Program-made: the position numbers and the translations under genes
The notes under the pieces: generated by a model
Seen by the model: only the letters and a program-made list of their open reading frames with translations
Databases searched by the model: none
What the model was told of the DNA's origin: nothing
Shown here: positions 5,764-10,020 of the stretch, in pieces
How the letters are laid out: every line of letters begins with the position of its first letter
Position numbering within the stretch: the stretch's first letter is position 1
NCBI GenBank assembly: GCA_965602945.1
Contig: CBFDBC010000143.1
Span: forward strand, 1 to 10,020
DNA: 10,020 bases
Direction of reading: 5' to 3'
Origin: JAUXEH01 sp965602945
GTDB taxonomy: Bacteria; Acidobacteriota; Aminicenantia; Aminicenantales; Aminicenantaceae

Positions 5764-6810
5764 TCATACGATCCCGGACTCCTGAGCGATCTGAACCAGC
5801 TTTCTAATGTAGGCCTGCGGATCGGAACCAGCCTGTTCCGACAGATTCCTGATCGCGGCCGTATCCAGGGGTGTGGCACCGCCGTTGTTTTGGATGTTCA
5901 CTCCGCAACCTTCGCGGATCTCCCCAATCTTAAGGGGGGTCCAGCCGATCTCGGCGGCCGCCGAGAGAAAGGGCCGTTCCCTCAGGGGGCTGACCGTAAA
6001 AACCAGCTCGAACTCGCCGTGGATCCCTGCCAGGGCCAGCCAGGGAGGGATGCCTTTCGTGCGGCAAACCCGGTACGCCAGGGGATGCAGGATCGCGGCC
6101 CAATCGTTGTACAGGACGAACCTCCGGCGGTTCAGCCGCATGAGCGTGTCTACGGTGTGCAGGACTCCGTCGCTGGTATCCATGCAGCTTGAAGCGAACT
6201 CCCGGATGATCCGCCCCTCTTTCAGCCTGGCGACCGGTTTGTAGACAGACCGGGCCGGGAAAAACTTCATCTTGCTGAGCTTCAGGAACGCGTACACGTT
6301 TCCGAGCCCGGCGCGGGATGTCATGTAGAGGCTGTCATGGACCCGTGCGCCCTTGCGGGTCAGGGTGAACTGTTTCGGAACCAGCCCCACCGCACACCCG
6401 GAAAGAAGCAGCTCCTCTCCCTGATTGGTGTCGCCTCCCAGGACAAACGTGCCCAGCTTATCGCAGGCGTCCGACACGCCCCGTGCCAGTTTGGCCGCGA
6501 ATCGGGACTCGCCGTTCAAGGGGCAGGAGATCGACAGGAGCAGGCCCAGGGGATCCGCCCCCACAGCCGCCAGGTCCGAAAAGTTGACCATGGCCAGCAT
6601 CCAGCCCATGAAGTAGGGATCGTCGTACAGCCCGCTGGAAATTTCTTCGACCAGGGCATCTGTGGTAACGGCTAAAAAATGAGAGGAATCTCCGCCCATG
6701 TCCACGATCTCGGCATCCGCCTCGTGGATCCGGCCGATCTTGTGGGGGGCCGTCTTGAAATGCGCAGCGATCTTTCCGATCGTTCTGTTTTCCAGAATCG
6801 TGTCCATCAT
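5764..6810 (-). CDS. ThiL / AIR-synthase-related protein (PurM-like fold)
   Basis: The protein has 348 residues with the layout of thiamine-monophosphate kinase and the PurM superfamily. TTDALVEE at 49-56, NFSDLAAVGADP at 76-87, GGDT at 125-128, MDTSDG at 210-215 and GEFELVF at 265-271 correspond to ThiL motifs. The N-terminal Mg/ATP motif, normally GDDAAV-like, is GGDSSHF at 39-45, so one acidic ligand is lost. No thiamine gene is nearby. It may phosphorylate or ATP-activate a small molecule of the operon's pathway; calling it ThiL would overreach. Start choice: ATG at 6810 overlaps the kinase-gene stop as ATGA and has AAGGG seven bases upstream; a GTG at 6816 and an ATG at 6807 are alternatives. 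It is probably cytoplasmic and dimeric, as in the family. Confidence 0.82.
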   Translation of the reverse strand: MMDTILENRTIGKIAAHFKTAPHKIGRIHEADAEIVDMGGDSSHFLAVTTDALVEEISSGLYDDPYFMGWMLAMVNFSDLAAVGADPLGLLLSISCPLNGESRFAAKLARGVSDACDKLGTFVLGGDTNQGEELLLSGCAVGLVPKQFTLTRKGARVHDSLYMTSRAGLGNVYAFLKLSKMKFFPARSVYKPVARLKEGRIIREFASSCMDTSDGVLHTVDTLMRLNRRRFVLYNDWAAILHPLAYRVCRTKGIPPWLALAGIHGEFELVFTVSPLRERPFLSAAAEIGWTPLKIGEIREGCGVNIQNNGGATPLDTAAIRNLSEQAGSDPQAYIRKLVQIAQESGIV

Positions 6811-7742
6811 TGGCACACCCTTAATGCCTCGTGCATCAGCTTGATCTTGACATGCCTCGCGAGGGTGACCTCGCCGTCCATTTCCAGGGCCATGGGAGCA
6901 GAGGGAGAGATCTCGATCTCCCGGGCCCGCCAGGTTCTGGTTTTGGGCAGGCCCGCAAATCTTCCGCCGGCCAGTGAGGCGATCGTCCTGACGCGCGAGG
7001 GGATCCCCATGCGCTCGCAGAGTCCCACGCCCAGGTAATCGCTGCGGGCGGAGATCTCGAGATCATAGCGGAAGCTCCCGCTTACGTTCGGGTTGATGAA
7101 CACACTCATGGTGGTGAGCCGGGTCTCGAAGTTGTCCCGCTCCACACGGATCCGTGCCGGGACATTCCTGGCCGTGATGAGCGTTTGGAGGGCGGAGTAC
7201 CAGATCGTGCCCTCGACCCACCGGGATTTCATCCAGTTGACGATCCTGTTGTCGGAATTGAAAAAATAGTTGGCCTGGGCGACCAACCCAACGCTGCAGT
7301 TGACGATGAAGTGTCTGTGCCGCGGCCTGTTGTCGATGTCCCTGTATTCGATCGATCCCACGTTGTGGGGAACGGCGCAGGAATGATCCAACCTGACCGG
7401 GACCTCCCCTTTCGTCTGTCCGTTTCCGTTGGAGGAAAAGGGCTTGTGGAAGTCGTTGCTCGATCCCAGGGCGATGGCACCCAGGATCAGGGAGGAGCGA
7501 TCTGATTCCTCGATCTGCATCAGCTGGTTTAGCAGGAAATTCACGGTCCCGTCCCCCCCCGCCGCGACAAACACACGTTCGCCCCGGTCATAATCCCGCA
7601 CTACCCTCTGCCGGAATTCCTCGAAATCCGGGACGAGGGTGTAGCCGTCACCGAGGTATCCTGACTCAAGGTCGGGCCGCAGTGCGGCCCATTTCTTCAA
7701 CCCGCAGGTCCCGTTCGAGTGTTTGTTCAATAGTATGATCAT
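6807..7742 (-). CDS. Diacylglycerol kinase-like lipid kinase (DagK/YegS/LCB5 family)
   Basis: The protein has 311 residues. The ATP-binding signature GGDGT is at 62-66 (AAGGDGTVNFLLNQLM), a GTxNDF-like motif is present as ALGSSNDF at 91-98, and DGE at 289-291 supplies the conserved C-terminal acidic residue. The fold should be the two-domain DAGK/NAD-kinase type. Relatives phosphorylate diacylglycerol, sphingoid bases, phosphatidylglycerol or undecaprenol. The N-terminus starts directly with the first beta strand (MIILLNKHSNG) and there is no signal peptide, so it is cytosolic with membrane access. The ATG at 7742 has AGGTG seven bases upstream and lies four bases after the UbiA stop codon. 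The coupling to a prenyltransferase suggests that the lipid phosphorylated is an intermediate or product of the same pathway (inference). Confidence 0.88.
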   Translation of the reverse strand: MIILLNKHSNGTCGLKKWAALRPDLESGYLGDGYTLVPDFEEFRQRVVRDYDRGERVFVAAGGDGTVNFLLNQLMQIEESDRSSLILGAIALGSSNDFHKPFSSNGNGQTKGEVPVRLDHSCAVPHNVGSIEYRDIDNRPRHRHFIVNCSVGLVAQANYFFNSDNRIVNWMKSRWVEGTIWYSALQTLITARNVPARIRVERDNFETRLTTMSVFINPNVSGSFRYDLEISARSDYLGVGLCERMGIPSRVRTIASLAGGRFAGLPKTRTWRAREIEISPSAPMALEMDGEVTLARHVKIKLMHEALRVCQ

Positions 7743-7746
7743 TGTC

Positions 7747-8730
7747 TTACACCTGTGATTTTTCCGGTCTGTATCTCAGGGCGGCCTCGAAGAACCCATA
7801 GAAGACCGCCGCGGGAACGAGCCACTCGCCTTTAAGGGCCAGGACAACGGCCAGGGCATACAAAATGAAGGCACGGACCACATGGCCGATGGGGCCGTGG
7901 GCATCGCTTTCGCTGTGCGTGCGGTGGATCTTGACCTGAGCATAGAGGTTAACGGCCACGGCCGCGGCAAAGACTCCCCAACCAAGGAATCCCGGCTCAT
8001 TGAGCGTGAACAGTGTCGATCCGGTGAAAGCGGCGCACGCCAGGGCGAGAATATCACTGCAGAGAACCGTGGCCTTCCATCCAAACACCACCGGAAAGGT
8101 ACGGTAGCCCGTCTGCCTGTCCGCCGAGATGTCTTTCAGGTAGCCCATGACAACGAAGTTGCCGTATCCGAAGAAAACCGCCCCCACAGCTAAAAGGAAA
8201 GCGATGGAGGCCGTGTCTCCCTGCCCGGCGATGTGTTTAATGTGGAAGTCTCGATCCGTCATCCGCCCGATCACGGGGAGCAGGGCGACGATCCAGGAGT
8301 TCCAGAACGGGCCGCCCCACCATCTCTTCTTGAACGGCGTGTAGGTGAGAAGGCCGACAACCGCTGCCACTCCCGGGAGGAGAATATAAGGATTCAAGTA
8401 AATCAGGATGAGGACCGAAGCGGTCAGGCCAGCCAGGCTCACGGCCAGCACCTGGCTTTTCGAGATGATCCCCCGCACAAGGGGACGATAGGGTGAGGAA
8501 ATGGCATCGGTGTCCGTCTGGAAGCAGTCGGTGAGAGCCTGGCCCAGTCCATAGGAAAGGAACAGTGGGATAAATGCGATGAGAGTGTATACGGGATCAG
8601 CAGACCTGATAAAGGAAAGTCCCACGAGGCCTGCGGCACCCGACACAAAGATGAGATAGGGCCGCATGGTCAGCCAGTAGGCCCTCCAGAAGGCACTGCT
8701 GAGGATGCTGTGGATTTTTTGGGCTCTCAT
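7747..8730 (-). CDS. UbiA-family prenyltransferase
   Basis: The protein has 327 residues and many hydrophobic helices, typical of this integral membrane family. The first Asp-rich motif is TDCFQTDTD at 67-75, followed by DAISSPYRPLVRG. The second is KDISADRQTGYRTFPVVFG at 199-217, with D200 and D204. A YTPFKKR loop (130-136) and WNSW (143-146) fit the family's conserved loop and helix. The enzyme would transfer a prenyl or other isoprenoid diphosphate to an acceptor (quinone ring, glycerol phosphate, sugar phosphate or carotenoid); the acceptor is not evident. Compared with NDxxDxxxD, the first motif has T for N and Q for the middle Asp, with an extra Asp two residues later. The ATG at 8730 has GGAAGG about six bases upstream. 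It is the first gene of the leftward operon. Confidence 0.87.
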   Translation of the reverse strand: MRAQKIHSILSSAFWRAYWLTMRPYLIFVSGAAGLVGLSFIRSADPVYTLIAFIPLFLSYGLGQALTDCFQTDTDAISSPYRPLVRGIISKSQVLAVSLAGLTASVLILIYLNPYILLPGVAAVVGLLTYTPFKKRWWGGPFWNSWIVALLPVIGRMTDRDFHIKHIAGQGDTASIAFLLAVGAVFFGYGNFVVMGYLKDISADRQTGYRTFPVVFGWKATVLCSDILALACAAFTGSTLFTLNEPGFLGWGVFAAAVAVNLYAQVKIHRTHSESDAHGPIGHVVRAFILYALAVVLALKGEWLVPAAVFYGFFEAALRYRPEKSQV

Positions 8731-8859
8731 TTTTGACCTTCCCTTCTGTCATCACCCATAATGTAGGCTCAGGGAGAGGAGGGGATGTCAGGAAGATGTC
8801 AAGAGTATGCCAAGACTTTGTTAAATGTGATAATATTGTCGGGATCGAGGGAGATCGAT
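8731..8859. promoter_or_regulatory. Divergent intergenic control region
   Basis: This 129-bp gap separates the leftward UbiA operon from the rightward SDR gene, so promoters for both should lie here. For the rightward gene, an extended -10 (TGTGATAAT, 8826-8834) is preceded by tandem repeats listed separately, and AGGGAG at 8848-8853 is the ribosome binding site. For the leftward operon I found only weak elements: a TACATT -10-like hexamer at 8765-8760 with no well-spaced -35. TTGACA (8802-8797, minus strand) is a perfect -35 sequence but lacks a -10 at 16-18 bases. No open reading frame or hairpin terminator is seen. Confidence 0.55.
8784..8816 (+). promoter_or_regulatory. Three tandem 11-bp repeats, PhoB/OmpR-type operator candidate
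   Basis: Three adjacent 11-bp units are visible: GATGTCAGGAA (8784-8794), GATGTCAAGAG (8795-8805) and the weaker TATGCCAAGAC (8806-8816). The core TGTCA/TGTCA/TGCCA therefore recurs every 11 bases on the same helix face. PhoB-like response regulators bind 11-bp direct repeats with a TGTCA core (known for Pho boxes). The array ends 12 bases before the -10 hexamer GATAAT (8829-8834), about where an activator replacing the -35 element would sit. Which regulator binds is unknown. Confidence 0.45.
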
Positions 8860-9609
8860 ATGGCTAATACGTCGAGAATTGTGATGATCACGGGGGCGGC
8901 CTCTGGCATGGGAGCGGCATCCGCCCGGGAGTTTGCAGCCGCCGGGGACACGGTCGTCATTGTGGACCGCAATCGAGACCTGGCGGAAGAGGTGGCGTCC
9001 GAGATCGGAGCCCCCTCCCCGGTCGTCGGGGATGTCAGTGACTCATCCTTCTGTGACCGCGCCGTGGGAGATTCGATCGACCTTCACGGACGCCTCGATG
9101 TCCTGGTCAACTGCGCCGGGATCATCGTGCGGGCCGACGCCCTGGGTACGTCGGACCGGGATTGGCGCCGCATAATGGGAGCCAATGTAGACGGAGTCTT
9201 TTTCATGAGCCGGGCCGCTGTCACGTACATGCGGAAGCAGGGCAAGGGCGCCATCGTCAATTTCGGTTCCATCTGGGGAAACGTGGGCGCGGCCGGGGTC
9301 ACGGCCTACTGCGCCACCAAGGGGGCCGTGCACCAGATCACGAAGGCCATGGCGCTCGACCATGTCCGGGACGGCATCCGCATCAACGCGGTGTGTCCGG
9401 GCGAGGTCAACACTCCCATGCTGGCCTCCGAACGGGCCGAGCCCCCCACAAAGGCAGACCTGCAGAAGCTGGCGGAGGAAACCATCCCCATGGCCAGGCT
9501 GGCCGAGCCGGAGGAGATCGCCCGTGTGGTGTTTTTCCTGGCGTCGGATGCCGCCAGCTACATGACCGGCTCCCTGGTCACCGTGGACGCCGGCTACACG
9601 GCCCGCTGA
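8860..9609 (+). CDS. Classical SDR oxidoreductase (FabG-like)
   Basis: The protein has 249 residues, the usual length for classical SDRs. TGAASGMG is at 11-18, D36 ends beta-2 (IVDRN), which favours NAD(H), NCAG at 84-87 replaces the usual NNAG, N109 is present, and the catalytic residues are S137, Y150 and K154 (YCATK). CPGEVNTPM (179-187) and the C-terminal MTGSLVTVDAGYTAR are typical. The role is oxidation of a secondary alcohol or reduction of a ketone; the substrate cannot be told from sequence, and sugar-acid or polyol relatives are as likely as acyl-ACP ones. An in-frame ATG at 8785 lies inside the operator repeats; the ATG at 8860 has AGGGAG six bases upstream and begins just before the Rossmann strand. 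An aldo/keto reductase gene follows after 13 bases, probably in one operon. Confidence 0.9.
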   Translation: MANTSRIVMITGAASGMGAASAREFAAAGDTVVIVDRNRDLAEEVASEIGAPSPVVGDVSDSSFCDRAVGDSIDLHGRLDVLVNCAGIIVRADALGTSDRDWRRIMGANVDGVFFMSRAAVTYMRKQGKGAIVNFGSIWGNVGAAGVTAYCATKGAVHQITKAMALDHVRDGIRINAVCPGEVNTPMLASERAEPPTKADLQKLAEETIPMARLAEPEEIARVVFFLASDAASYMTGSLVTVDAGYTAR

Positions 9610-9622
9610 AGGAGCGACAATC

Positions 9623-10020
9623 ATGGAATACAGGATCCTGGGACGATCTGGCATCAAGGTGTCGCCGCTCTGCCTGGGCGCTGACAACTTCGCCAACCCG
9701 ACTCCGGAGGAGGAGTCCGTGCGCATGATCGCGAGGGCCATGGATGCCGGGATCAACATCATAGACACCAGCAACAGCTACATGCAGGGGGAGAGCGAGA
9801 GCATCATCGGCCATGCCCTGGCCGAAAGCGGGCGGCGGCACGAGATGGTCATCGCCACCAAGGTCCACTATCCCGTGGGCCCCGGTCCCAATGACCGCGG
9901 CAACTCGCGGCTGCACATCCTCAAGGCCTGCGAGGACTCCCTCAAGCGGCTGCAGACCGACCACATCGACCTCTACCAGACCCACCGGCCCGACTTCGAC
10001 GTTCCCCTCGAGGAGACGCT
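9623..10020 (+). CDS. Aldo/keto reductase, 3' end outside window
   Basis: The first 132 residues are present and the frame is open at the window edge; the full-length family has about 280-340 residues. The opening MEYRILGRSGIKVSPLCLG is the standard AKR N-terminus. The catalytic tetrad is complete: D48 and Y53 (IIDTSNSY), K80 (ATKVHY) and H121 (QTHRPD). The FANPTPEEES segment and the YPVGPGPNDRGNS loop fit the AKR subgroups acting on sugars or other carbonyls (NADPH usual). AAGGAG at 9609-9614 sits eight bases before the ATG, and the SDR stop is 13 bases upstream, so the two are likely co-transcribed. Together they could interconvert a hydroxy and a keto substrate in two redox steps; the compound is unknown. 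Confidence 0.92.
   Translation, partial: MEYRILGRSGIKVSPLCLGADNFANPTPEEESVRMIARAMDAGINIIDTSNSYMQGESESIIGHALAESGRRHEMVIATKVHYPVGPGPNDRGNSRLHILKACEDSLKRLQTDHIDLYQTHRPDFDVPLEET

Noticed and set aside
5764..6810. Annotation as thiamine-monophosphate kinase ThiL
   Set aside because: The N-terminal Mg motif is changed and no thiamine gene is nearby, so only the superfamily level is supported.
8797..8814. Sigma-54 promoter on the minus strand (TTGGCATACTCTTGACA)
   Set aside because: Ten bases after the GG the dinucleotide is AC, not GC, and the resemblance is explained by the 11-bp repeats read in reverse.
9043..9774. Minus-strand frame of 243 codons across the SDR/AKR junction
   Set aside because: It spans two clear plus-strand genes with intact catalytic motifs and shows low-complexity Gly/Asp/His composition typical of antisense frames.

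Overview
The window looks like bacterial chromosome from an anaerobic, moderately GC-rich organism. Genes are closely packed, several overlap, and strong AGGAG-type ribosome binding sites are common. The gene set (a DUF438/hemerythrin/PAS protein, a B12-type radical SAM enzyme, a possible HcpR/FNR-like site) would fit a Desulfobacterota-like (former Deltaproteobacteria) anaerobe. That assignment is inference from gene content; no marker gene is present.

Left edge (1-286). About 220 bases of AT-rich DNA (roughly 30% G+C by hand count) carry no gene. They end at the 3' part of a tRNA-Arg(ACG) on the minus strand. Its anticodon arm has become a perfect 15-bp hairpin and its 5' half is missing. 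This looks like an attachment-site scar or island boundary, and base composition changes sharply here.

Oxygen/NO-response pair (287-2078, minus strand). A DUF438-hemerythrin-PAS protein is followed after one base by a small DUF1858/DUF2249-like protein. A perfect ATTGAC-N4-GTCAAT palindrome lies upstream, placed as expected for a class II CRP/FNR-family activator site.

Long minus-strand operon (2167-8730). In transcription order: UbiA-type prenyltransferase, diacylglycerol-kinase-like lipid kinase, ThiL/AIR-synthase-like protein, SDR, four-helix membrane protein, second SDR, cobalamin-binding radical SAM enzyme. Spacing is tight, with 4-nt and about 55-nt overlaps, so these are probably one transcription unit. 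The combination suggests a biosynthetic pathway for a prenylated or otherwise lipid-like membrane compound: one prenyl transfer, two ATP-dependent phosphorylations, two redox steps and a radical modification. I do not recognise it as a described pathway, and it is the main candidate for an undescribed system here.

Right part (8731-10020). A 129-bp divergent intergenic region holds three tandem 11-bp repeats resembling an OmpR/PhoB-type operator, just upstream of an extended -10 element. They precede a rightward pair: a classical NAD-type SDR and an aldo/keto reductase cut by the window end. This looks like a carbonyl/alcohol redox pair, with no clear link to the leftward operon other than the shared control region.
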